Shown: positions 12,893 to 23,136 of the stretch, piece by piece
How the letters are laid out: each line of letters opens with the position of its first letter
Position numbering within the stretch: position 1 is the first letter of the stretch
Translations under genes and position numbers: made by a program
Assembly (NCBI GenBank): GCA_016801845.1
Contig: CM028923.1
Location: 15,872,679 to 15,936,678, forward strand
DNA length: 64,000 nucleotides
DNA from: Polydactylus sextarius
Lineage: Eukaryota > Chordata > Actinopteri > Polynemidae
Direction: 5' to 3'
The notes under the pieces: generated by a model
What the model was told of the DNA's origin: nothing
The model's database searches: none
Seen by the model: the letters and a program-made list of their open reading frames with translations, nothing else

Positions 12893-13036
12893 CAACGTTA
12901 GTCTCTGTCAAATTGATGTATAAGTAGCTGCTGTTGGTTTGACACGTCCTGGTGACAAATTTCTGACACAACAAAAAGCAAAATGTAACAACAGAATCAA
13001 ATCACCACTTTATCATATAACACTGTACTAAAATCG
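12893..13036. repeat. Dispersed repeat, copy B (shorter form)
   Basis: Same flanking blocks as copy A in the same order and orientation, joined directly. It therefore lacks the internal segment. Identity over shared parts is clearly high by eye. Confidence 0.6.
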
Positions 13037-13184
13037 AATTGTTTTTTTATTTTATTTTTTATTTTTGTCACACATCTGGCTTAAAACTTTAAAAACGTCA
13101 TTGTTTTGTATTGGCCTGTATTGGTTTTACTTGTAACTTATATTACTGCCACTTTGAGATGATGTGAATAATCTCTTAACATCA

Positions 13185-13450
13185 CAGCGGTGCAGCGGTT
13201 CAGTGTTGCTTCACAGTGACAAGGTTTCAGGTTGAAAAGTCTTTCTGTGTAGTTTGTATGTTCTCCCCTTAGTCCAAACACACACAGGTTAATTGGTGAC
13301 TAAATTGTGTGTGTGTTTGTGACCCGTGTGATACACTGATGACCTATCTAGGATGAACTCTACTCTCACCACAGTCAACAGTCAACTGGGATTAGAACCA
13401 ACGTCCTCTGTGACCCTCGACATGATGAGTGGTTTAGGAAATGAATAGAT
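13185..13450 (+). repeat. Degenerate tRNA-headed fish repeat
   Basis: Order of blocks: 'gcggtgcagcggttcagtgttgcttcacagtgacaagg', 'ctttctgtgtagtttgtatgttctccc', 'aggttaattggtgactaaatt', then a 'gatgacctatctagg' block. The better-preserved element at 62011-62314 shows the same head and tail order, so the two are distant copies of one family. Confidence 0.5.
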
Positions 13451-14352
13451 GGATGAATAGTCTCTGTTCAACTGAGACAAACAGTAAACAGTGGAGTGAT
13501 GACTCCCTCTAGTGGTGGAAACATGTGAGATGAAGCTGGAGGTGGATAACTTAATACTGCTGGTTATGAGATCAGGCAGCAGCTTCATCCAACCTGCACA
13601 GTGAACACAGTGTGTCTTCGCTTGATAAGCTGATTGTTAATTTCAATTATCTGAACTGTGAACATTTTGTTTTGTGAACATTCCCATCAATTACGCTTCA
13701 CTGCTCTACAGACAGCACCACACCAACACCAGAGCAAAGGTGACAGGCTGACTGGATGTGACCTGTAGATTTAACGTTTAGTTTTTTTAAAGATGAATTG
13801 GCTCTTAAAGCGTTTTATGCAAGCAGCAAATGGCTGCATGGAGTCATGGTTTTAATCAGACATTTCTTGTGTTTTTACCTCATATTTGTATCAGTAACAG
13901 GTGAACTGTACCAGCAGATCATTGTGGACATGATGTTAACACCATCAGAGCGAACCAGAACACAGGTCTTAACCTTTGACCTTTAAACTGAAAATTCACT
14001 AATCCAATAAAGAAAGACTATCAATAGTACTGTTTTGTACAGCGATGTCATCAGTGCAATTTCCCACTAGATGAATTTGACGCAAATGTAAAATTATCAA
14101 GTAAAAAAACAAATTGTTTACTTTGACTTAAATAGATTTAAGCTTAATATTTTTCCAGTTCGTTACAAAATGAACTTTTCATCTCGGTGTGATTAAAGAT
14201 TCCCATGTTTCCCAATTACTTCAGGTCAAAATGGCTGCTGTAAACGTATGTTTTATACAGAACAAAGACCATTTCCAAGGACAGTCAAACTCAATGTAAA
14301 CACTACATTTTAATAAGGAAATAAAAACAAATGTTGGAGGGAAATTAATTCT

Positions 14353-14358
14353 TTTATT
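14353..14358 (-). terminator. slc25a3: Polyadenylation signal of slc25a3
   Basis: AATAAA on the minus strand, about 310 nt past the stop codon. Cleavage would fall near 14330-14340, giving a 3' UTR of roughly 330 nt. Confidence 0.7.
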
Positions 14359-14666
14359 AGAATATCCACATTTTCTAATGACAGGAACTGATAAAACCTG
14401 GGGAATAAAGTGGAATATTTCCAGTCACGCCGTGGGTGAACCGAGAGCGACAGATCCATCTTCTCTCCGTGATCATGTTTACTGTTTTTCTTTATACATG
14501 GAGTAGTAGTAGCAGCAGCTCTGTGCTCTTCACAGAGCAGCACGAGCCAAAGACATAAATATAGAACTGCCATGTGCGCTGTTGAAGTCGTGTGTGTCCG
14601 ATGTGTCGGAGGGGGACTGTGACTCGATGAGGGGGGTGGAGGGGAGGAGGGCGAGGGGGGCGGGGT

Positions 14667-17600
14667 TTACTCTGTGAGACCGAGCTTCTTCTTCAGGGAC
14701 TCGGGCATCTCGGGGGGAGGGGGGCGGGGCAGGCGGAAGTAGACCTTGACAGAGTCGTAGATGAACCACTGCAGGGCGGTCAGGGTACCGATCATGATGA
14801 TACGGGCCACCAGACCCTTCCACACACCTGAAGGACGACACACAAAGTCAGTCACACACAAGATCCTTCAACTCATTTACATTTCTAAATTTTACTTTTT
14901 ACTTGTATTTGTTGACTGAAGCTGTTAAAATACCACAACCAGCCGCCTTTAACAATATATAACAAAGCTCATTTGACTGAATGTCCGTCCCCCAGGCTTT
15001 CATCACTGGGAGCTCTCTGACTCTAGAGACAGAGTTGCCAGTGATGCAGTGGGCTGAGGGACAGGTGGACTGTTCTCACACGCCAATGACTCAAGCACCT
15101 CCAACTGTACAGCGACAAAGCTGCTGAGGAGCACTGAGCAGAGCACAGCGCCCTCCAGAGGTGGATCTAAGGAGCGTGTTGTTTACGTCACAATATGCTG
15201 CTGCTGTTGTTGATATTCCCGCGCACCGCTGGTGGATACAGACCTTTGGGTCCGAGCCTCTTGAGGACCTGGACTGCAGTGCTGCCCTTCTCCTTGTTCA
15301 GCACAGACACCACAGAGTCAGCAGGGTGAGACACGATGGCACAGAACACACCAGCTGCACAGAGGAAGCAAAGAAAATACATTTACTACAAGAACGTCAA
15401 CTGAAATGGTTTCTGTGTTGACAGAACATTATTTAGCACTAGTTTAAAGTAATGATGCATTATTTCTAGGAACAAAACATTTATTTACATTAATAAAAGA
15501 GCTGAACTTCAAATATCAATATTTCAATTATTCTAGGTTGTTTCCAAGCTTATTGAACACCAGGTTTTGAAGATCTCTACTAATTGTTCACTGGTGCTTG
15601 TGGAGGCAGGCTTTTCCAATTAAAAAAAAAAAAAAAAAAAACACCATGTTTGGTTCTAATTAAAACAGTGTCAACATATTAAGAACTACTGGACATTAAG
15701 TTACAAACAGCGGGTGTTACGTTACTCACCGATGTATCCAGCCACGAAGGTGACGACGAGCTGCTCAGATTTGCTGCACTCGCTGCGGGGTTTGGGAACG
15801 ACGAACTTGTAGAGCATCTCCACGGTGCGCTCGAAGCAGGCGAACTTCATCATGGTGTAGGGAATCTGCCTCATCCACAGGGGCGTCACACCCTTGTAGA
15901 AACTACAGCCACAGAGGAACAATGTGAGCTCACACAGTCAACATCAAGTGTTTAAGACATCTAAACTGCTCAGTTGAGCCCTTATGTGGACCAGAGGATA
16001 AACATTTTATTAGCATTGACAATAACATCATATCATTTTCTCTTCAATTTAAGATATGTCCGTCCCCCAGGCTTTCATCACTGGGAGCTCTCTGACTCTA
16101 GAGACAGAGTTGCCAGTGATGCAGTGGGCTGAGGGACGGGTGGACTGTTCTCACACGCCAATGACTCAAGCACCTCCAACTGTACAGCGACAAAGCTGCT
16201 GAGGAGCACTGAGCAGAGCACAGCGCCCTCCAGAGGTGGATCTAAGGAGCGTGTTGTTTATGTCACAAATTGATTGTACTCATCAATTATTCAACCAATC
16301 GGTTGCAGCAGTCGACTGAGAAGGGAAGTGAATACTTACGCCCAGAGCCCCTCCTCTGCGTACATCTTGGGGACGCACTGTCTGAGGGTGTTGGCGTAGC
16401 CTGGCTGGGTCTGGATACGCACTTTGACAGCCTCCATGGGAGCCAGAGCGATGTCGGCAAAGAACTCTGCGCTGGCTGAGGCGGCCAGGTACAGTGATGT
16501 CCTCCACAGGTAGGAGTTCTCCTGCAGGAGGAGACCACACAGCAAACCATCAGACACACACAAGAGCAAGTTGCCAGTGTCCCCTCTACTAGCATAACAT
16601 GGAAAATGCACGCGGGTAAATTAGCATGGTGCAGATGTTTTCTGTTAAACCATCTTCACACATCCTTCACTGGAGCAAGTGTGTGAGTGCGTGTGCGTAC
16701 GCACCTCTCCCAGCAGGTCACTGTAGAAGATCTTGAACACTTCGTAGAAGCCAAACTTGCACAGTCCCTGCATGGAGTAGCCAATGAAGGTGGGGGCCCA
16801 GCCCTTTGCCAAGCCTCTGACACCATCCTCCTTCACGGTCACGGAGAAGCCGTTGCCAATGCTCTTGTATTTGTCTGGGTTTACCTGAGGAGGAGAAACA
16901 CTGCGGTCAGCGTGCAGGTCAAACACTTAGTGGCAGCTCTGGTGTTTTAGGTTTGTGGGAGGATTTATGTGACTATCACAGATCTTCTCTTCTACGTGAT
17001 GTGTAAGTGATGTGAGCAAATTACTAGCGAATACATTCCCTAACACTACATGGACTGACTATACATTTGCACTGGCAGCCTCCATTGTAGCCTGTAATGT
17101 TTCAAAGCGTCAGGTCTCATCTGACCACAACATGGAAGTGATGGAAATGGTATGAAAATTCAACCACAAACTGTGGTAAAACGTCTCAATTAAACAAACT
17201 GACGTTTCTCCTGCTGTGCTCTATGACGGAAAAATATCAAATTAAAGGATCTTATCGTTGTGGTCTCGTTCAAGCCAAACATGGAGAATAGAGACTTTGT
17301 GCTGACACCGTCTGTGTGAAGTTTATACTGTTTGGTTTTAGACAAAAATCTCAGAAAACTGTTAAATGGTGGGATTTAAATTTACAAAACCTGCTGAATA
17401 CAGCACGGCAACCAGAAAGATGTTTTTGCACTCATTTGAAAATAATTTGGAACCGTTTTCAGACCCTCAGAATATTTCTGGGTCATCTGGTTCCGACAGG
17501 CTGGTGGAGCTGCTGGCTACTTGTTGCTACTGTGACGTTTGGTGTCCATACAAACCTGCAGGCGACACTTGACAAGATCGAGGGGCACCACTGCTGTGTG

Positions 17601-20108
17601 TGTGAGGCCGCAGCTCAGGATACCCCCAAACCCACACAGGGCATAGTACTTTGAGGAGCCAAACTCGCAGCTGACTTCCTCTGTGGTAGAAGGGAGGTGG
17701 ACACACAACATACATGCAACATGCGGGGGTCACATGCAACACAGGACAAAAATCATCAGAGCAGAGCCACATAATGGAGGAGCTGTCACTGTAGGAGGAA
17801 AACTACCAAATATTTTCTGAGGATAATTTGAAAACAGTGTTAAGACTCTTCCCTTACACATGGCTCTGCCACCAACATGACACCATTTATTAGGATCACA
17901 CACAAATATGGATAAACAAATCATTGGGTACAAATGATTTCAGTATGAGCCTTCAAATAGACCATGCAGGTGTTTTACAAGAAAGGCCACTATGAAATAA
18001 TAATAATTACTGCTTTTCCTTTACAAAGGCAAACGACTGTTTTAAGATTTGCCTCCCAGCTTGTATACAACCAGGTACATAAACTTTACAAGTAAAGTTA
18101 CAGACCTGAGACATGTTACAGACTGTTCTCTGCATTATGATGTAGAATTCACACTATAGTGTGAAATGTGCACAGTGTGAGTGTTCGATGGCCAAAACAG
18201 CCAAAACACCTGCATGCTCATAAATCATAGACAAACTAGATACTGTGATTACCAACAATAAAGACAGTTTCATTTTGTGTTGTCACTCGAACCAAATAAC
18301 TGTTTATCATCACCATTACACCTGTTTACATCAAGTGTGCTTTCCTTTGGATTCATATCTGTAAGGTTAATCAGTCAGTTTGTTAATGAGCAATCAATGG
18401 CCCTGTGATAAGAGTCCTGGTGGACATACAGCCCTACAGGAGTCAAGTAACAGTCAGCATTTGGGACATTTTCTCCTTCAGGTCTGACTCTCCTGACCTT
18501 CATCTACATATATGTAGACTGAATGTGGGCAGGAGGTGAGGGGTGGGAAGGTCGGCGCGGAGGACGGAAATCATTAACACACAGGAACACCGGTGGAAAA
18601 AAAAAAAATCATGCAGCCGTGTTATGATCACTCCGGGAACACTAGAATCACAGGATTCAACACGTGATGATAAATGACTTCAAAGGGATGGAGTCATTTC
18701 TTCCATGCAATATGGTGGATTAACAAAAAAAAGACCACAAAAAACGGTTATGGGTAGGTGAGGCGACGCGTTAAGAAAATGGCACTGTGCCACGGAGACA
18801 GACCTGCATTCTGCATTTGACCAGATCGAGGGGAACGACAGCTGTGTGTGTGGTGCCACAGCTCAGAATCCCACCAAAGCCACACAGGATGAGATACTTC
18901 TGAGAGCCGAACTCACAACTGTCACCCTCTGAAGAAACACACGGGAGACTTTGGATGTTTATCTGGCTCCAGTTTGAAAACATGAAGAATTCCTCTGAAT
19001 GTGCGACCACGATCAACAAAAAGGCTTAAAGCCGAAGTAGATAGACAAGAGCATTAGGAGACGTCGTCCTTATGCAATAGTTGGTGGTTTACCATACATA
19101 CCAACAACTGATTGATCAGAGGAAGAAAAAAAAAAAAAACTATGTAAGCTTTAAGATGACCTACTCTCAGCAAACAACTCCCAAGTTACAAACACAATCA
19201 AACTACTGATTAAAATTAAGGTCATTATAACATGGATAACAGATTTTGATCCACTGTTTTACATCATGACCAGTTGAGTTAAATTCTCACAGCGAACAAA
19301 AATGTGTTCACATCCCCCAAACTAATGGCTGAACAGATACTCTCTTCACCTTCCAAATGGAGGTGAAGTTCTCTGGCCTGTTGCTTTAAAAGCTTAACCT
19401 GTTTTTCAACCTAAATGTCAGTCATATTTCTGACACCAGACATTACTGCTGTGTGGGGGTCACAGTTTTGGGTAACGTTTTTACAACGCGTCATAAATGC
19501 TTCAAGCTAGGACAGTTTGTTCTTGATCACCCGGTGCAGCTCACACTCAGGGGTCATATGCTCTTCTGGACAAGTCTGCAATCGTGTAACTTATTTTAAC
19601 GATAGTGAAACTATTTCATTCATCTTAAATCCAGTAACTGAAACAGTCCGAAACGCCAAACCCAGTTTACTGCGATGTAAAGACATTTGCATACAACTTT
19701 GTCCTTCCTTGTCCTCCAAAGGCAGCTTGTTGTAGCGAAGGCCTTGTAGCTGACTGTATCAACAATCATATTACAAATTATACAAATCATTTTAAATTGT
19801 CTGATCATTGGGTACAGTGCACATACTATCAAATGACTTTAATAAACCATCTTAGCCGACACGTAGCGGTGCCCGTAGTATCAATGGACACAACCCGGGT
19901 GTTCCGGTCGGCTAAGCTAATGCAGCTAACGCTAGCCTTGCAGCTAGCCTTCTCTGCAGGAGTTACCGTCTGCGGTGGCGGCTGCAGCCAGCCTGCGGGT
20001 CGTCTGTCCATGGAGGCTCTGACGAGGCTCTTCCACTTTCTGGAGGGAGAACAGGGGGGCGCTGAACGGATTAGCCCGAGCGAGCTGCGTCAAGGCGGTC
20101 GGGTACAT
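14667..20108 (-). CDS. slc25a3: Mitochondrial phosphate carrier (SLC25A3)
   Basis: Imports inorganic phosphate with H+ across the inner mitochondrial membrane for ATP synthesis. Coding exons in transcript order: 19967-20108, then either 3A (18804-18928) or 3B (17556-17680), then 16705-16884, 16340-16521, 15730-15902, 15244-15354, 14667-14827. With one version of exon 3 they join in frame to 357 residues, close to the human length. The protein starts [15 protein letters not shown] and has a basic, Ala-rich presequence of about 48 residues. Three carrier repeats follow, with signatures PLDLVK (exon 3), PMEAVK (exon 5) and the degenerate PADSVV (exon 7). It ends [19 protein letters not shown]. 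The ATG has a good Kozak context (ACC before it). Fish have two slc25a3 paralogues; I cannot tell which this is. Two introns carry snoRNA-like units. Confidence 0.95.
14979..15186 (-). ncRNA. H/ACA box snoRNA-like unit, copy 1 (probable SNORA53 homologue)
   Basis: Lies in the last slc25a3 intron, same strand as the host. Read on the minus strand, hairpin 1 closes with ACACGC (15174-15179) pairing GCGTGT (15077-15082), with an inner CACCTC/GAGGTG pair. The H box AGAACA (ANANNA) is at 15071-15076. Hairpin 2 closes with GTCC/GGAC and GTCCC/GGGAC and has an inner CATCACTGG/CCAGTGATG stem. An ACA box (14982-14984) lies three bases from the proposed 3' end. Human SLC25A3 hosts SNORA53 in an intron, from memory. 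Naming by host gene is inference; the fold is read directly. Confidence 0.8.
16054..16262 (-). ncRNA. H/ACA box snoRNA-like unit, copy 2 (probable SNORA53 homologue)
   Basis: Nearly identical to copy 1 over about 210 bases; I count two differences (the A or G in 'gggac[a/g]ggtgg' and the C or T in 'gttta[c/t]gtcac'). It sits in the intron between slc25a3 exons 16340-16521 and 15730-15902. H box at 16146-16151, ACA box at 16057-16059. Its 3' end is about 152 nt from the next exon, the same distance as copy 1. Flanks outside the unit do not match between copies. Confidence 0.8.
17556..17680 (-). CDS. slc25a3: slc25a3 alternative exon 3B
   Basis: A 125-nt exon homologous to 3A, with [23 protein letters not shown] and [10 protein letters not shown]. 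The GLTHT version and the YYALCGFGG run match the widely expressed mammalian exon 3B. Acceptor CTACCACAG, donor CAG/GTTTGT. Because 125 is not a multiple of three, including both exons or neither breaks the frame. Confidence 0.92.
18804..18928 (-). CDS. slc25a3: slc25a3 alternative exon 3A
   Basis: A 125-nt exon encoding a segment with [17 protein letters not shown], then CGTTHT and [10 protein letters not shown]. The GTTHT version matches mammalian exon 3A, the form favoured in heart and muscle. Acceptor TTTCTTCAG, donor CAG/GTCTGT. It covers part of the first transmembrane helix and the first carrier signature. Confidence 0.92.
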
Positions 20109-20636
20109 GGTGGCGTCCTGTCCGCTGGCGGAGCTGCGGTGCAGTGAGCAACAGGTTAGATGTGTCCTAGCTGGAGCTGCCTGGCAGCGGCGAATGGAAA
20201 CGCGATCCACCCCCCAACGACGACACTTTAAAGAACACCTGAACTGAGAGATGCTATGTCACGTGCTCGTTAGCTTAGTTTGACGTATGAATGACCGTGA
20301 AAGAGGAACTGCTACGCTAATCCCTATAAGTTACGCAAATAGCTGTTCAATGTCCATACAGTTTACATAATAACAATTAGCCACATAAACCATAGGTCTT
20401 CACAATCATACAGCATCTCCCTTCAGAAATAAATACGTTCTAGCTGCATGCTATGCTAACATTATGCTAGGCTAACTTGACCGCTCCAAGGTTGGGAGGT
20501 CTCTGAGCAGAAACGCGATAAGTCGCGTAAACAAAACGCCGCTAAGAAACTACAGCCACGTAGAAATACATTCCTGGCAAAAAGGTCGCAGTGAAATAGT
20601 TCACATTTCTTATTTTAAATGAATAAAGGCACTCAC

Positions 20637-20770
20637 TCTGTCTCTGTCTTAAGATGGCGCCTCCGCTTAGCTGTAGCCGGCTGCTCGGAGAGGCCGAATG
20701 ACCTCGCGGTAATTCGATTTGTCCTTTCGTGACGTCAGAGAGAATCCTGGGCGAGCAGCGCAGCTGTCTA
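20637..20770 (-). promoter_or_regulatory. slc25a3: slc25a3 promoter and leader exon
   Basis: A leader exon ends at donor CAGA/GTGAGT after 20637 and would join the acceptor at 20133/20134 ahead of the ATG. It contains GGCGCCATCTTAA, a YY1-type element often found just downstream of housekeeping starts. A perfect CRE, TGACGTCA, is at 20730-20737, and a CCAAT-box core (inverted) is near 20786. There is no TATA box. This suits a housekeeping mitochondrial gene. The exact start is not determined. Confidence 0.65.
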
Positions 20771-20789
20771 TCAACACGTTCTGTCCAAT

Positions 20790-22360
20790 CACGGGTCAGT
20801 ATCAGATTAAGGCGGGACATGAGGAGGCATGACTAAAGTAAAATAAAACCTTCCACACCGAGATAACTGAACAAATACCGGCGCGTGTGTAGCTGTTTGA
20901 GAGATAGTCGAGGAGGGTGTTTATCTAATGCTAACACTTCTTGTTAAGATGTTTATGGTGTCATGGAGGTCTGGTATTGTCACCCTATAGATCTAGAGTA
21001 CAACAACTTCCCCTTCCCTTTGTAATCTTTTGCTGAAGTCTTACATAACTCAGTGTTTTCTGTCAATAAGCTCCATTCTAGGACCAGATTTATTGTATTC
21101 TCATCTGTGTGGATGTATTTGTCATGCAAACTATCCAAATCACCCAAATTTCTTTATAGTGAAGGATCAAATAGCAGAAAATTGTCATCAGATTCAGATT
21201 CTTCAAGTCATTTTTATAATCTTTATAACCTTCCCTGGGTTCTCCAGCTTCCAAGTTACATTAAACCAGAACCTTACCCTAAAAAACATCATATTAACAG
21301 GCCATCTTAGTTGTGCTTTTTACACTCAAGTTATATATTTATTTATTTTGATGATGACAGTTGATAATTTCATGGCTTCTGAGTGATAAAATGTAGCTGT
21401 CAGACCAGATCATGAAGACGTGATGATTTTTAGAAATTATTTTCATATTCTACTGGACCGCTTAGTAAACTGCTTAACATCTTAATCAGTATTCACCAGC
21501 CTGTGACTTTTATACTTTGACTTTGTCTCCTTTTCTTTTATCATTTTATGAAGCACTTGTACTTGTTTTTTAAAGGTGCCGTAAGGTAGTTGTCATTTCC
21601 ATCGATCGTCAGACTTCAGTCTATGTAGTTTTGTGAGAGCACTTTCACCCACAGCAGACGACTTCATGTTCTTCTCCTGCTGCTGCTACAACTTGCTGTC
21701 GACGTCCTTGTTCTCACTCCCACATTTATGACGTCAGACCACAACCTTTGTTACTTGTCCAGACAAAACCTCGTCACGTGGAGGGATGTCGCAATTGACA
21801 CAACTCGGATCAAAACTGAGGAGAATGTCATGTAGACAGATTGTGTTATCAGTTTTGGTGCAAGTACAGACTTTATTCAGTGGGCCACGGCTACAAACTT
21901 ATACTTTAAAAGATTCAATTCAGATCAATATTTTCGTGAGGAACAAAAATGTTTAAGTAGTGATGCAATCAAATCTATGAGACAGTCAGAACCTTCAGGG
22001 TTTGTTGCTTTGTTATTACTAGAAACAGACGTGTTTGCTCTCAGACCGACACTCCCATCAGCCAAACCTGTACTGACTCTCATATAAAACTCATCATGTT
22101 GTTTCTGAGCATTTGGTTTAAACAGCTCTGACTGAGGAGCTAACGTTGCAGTAGATTTTAATGTAGCGAACAAATAGGAATTTCTATTCATCTTCATTAT
22201 ATCGTATGTATGCAGGGGCAAATATCAAAACTTAAAAACTAAATGCGTACTGCTTTATATTCATTGTCTAGTAAATGAGGAGAGTAATTGTTAATAGAAG
22301 ATGGAAGAACATGCTCACTCATGAGCAGCATTTTCTTTCAGGCACAGAAACAACAGAACA
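20790..22360. other. Intergenic DNA between slc25a3 promoter and tmpo 3' end
   Basis: About 1.6 kb without a supported gene. A second possible minus-strand AATAAA for tmpo is at 21872-21877. Open frames near 21030-21386 show no family resemblance. Confidence 0.5.
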
Positions 22361-22361
22361 G

Positions 22362-22367
22362 TTTATT
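22362..22367 (-). terminator. tmpo: Probable polyadenylation signal of tmpo
   Basis: AATAAA on the minus strand about 770 nt past the tmpo stop. The 3' UTR would run from 23136 to about 22345. An alternative AATAAA lies at 21872-21877. Confidence 0.5.
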
Positions 22368-23136
22368 GAATGGATATTTAATGTGTGACAGTGAATACAT
22401 AATTAAGTGGAGCGCCTAGGGACATTTTAAATTTATTATAAGAGAACATTAAGAAAATATCGATGTAACAATTAAGAAGATTTGGAAGCATTAGGATTAT
22501 AATAACAAGCCTCTCTGTGTCGTTGAACAAAGATGGTCGAGTAAAAACCGAAACAAAGTCACAGATTCCATCTTCAAGACCGTTTATGACTGCGAGAGAC
22601 AGAAAGTAAGGCAAAGTGTGAAAAAAAAAAAAAAATTAACATCATGGAAATATCTCAATCACATGCATTCAGTACAAACACACGCTCAAACATACGCACG
22701 CACATACGCACCATGCAAGTCGGATAAAAAACGCCGACGAGAAAACACTGCGATAAAAAGCGAGTCCACGTGTTTCATTGAAATCTACTGTGTTTGCGTT
22801 TCTCGACTAGAAGTAGTGACTGGCTTTGTTGCGACCTCACAGGTGGTGAAGTCAAGATTAGACGGAAGTAACAACAGCAGATGTAAGTGTCCCTTCACAG
22901 AGTGTCACGGAGATCCTGTCAAAGATCCTCTTTAACGAATGAATACAAAACTGGTTTAGAAATGAAGGGAAAAAAAAAAAGAAAAAAAAAAAAAAAAAAG
23001 TGATGCTGTCAGAGGTAATTTCACAGTACCTGTGAACAAAATGGCTACAATAAAGATTCATATGCAAAAAATGAAAAATTAAAACAAAATAGAATGATAC
23101 AGGCTCTTGATTCCCCTCAGACTCTTCCTGGTCTCT

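Larger units (their letters stand above)
9860..14334. other. Intergenic DNA downstream of slc25a3
   Basis: Holds the repeats listed separately and short GATA-type runs near 11777-11850. No exon with family resemblance was found on either strand. The open frames near 10818-11086 and 11279-12293 lack recognisable motifs. Confidence 0.45.
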
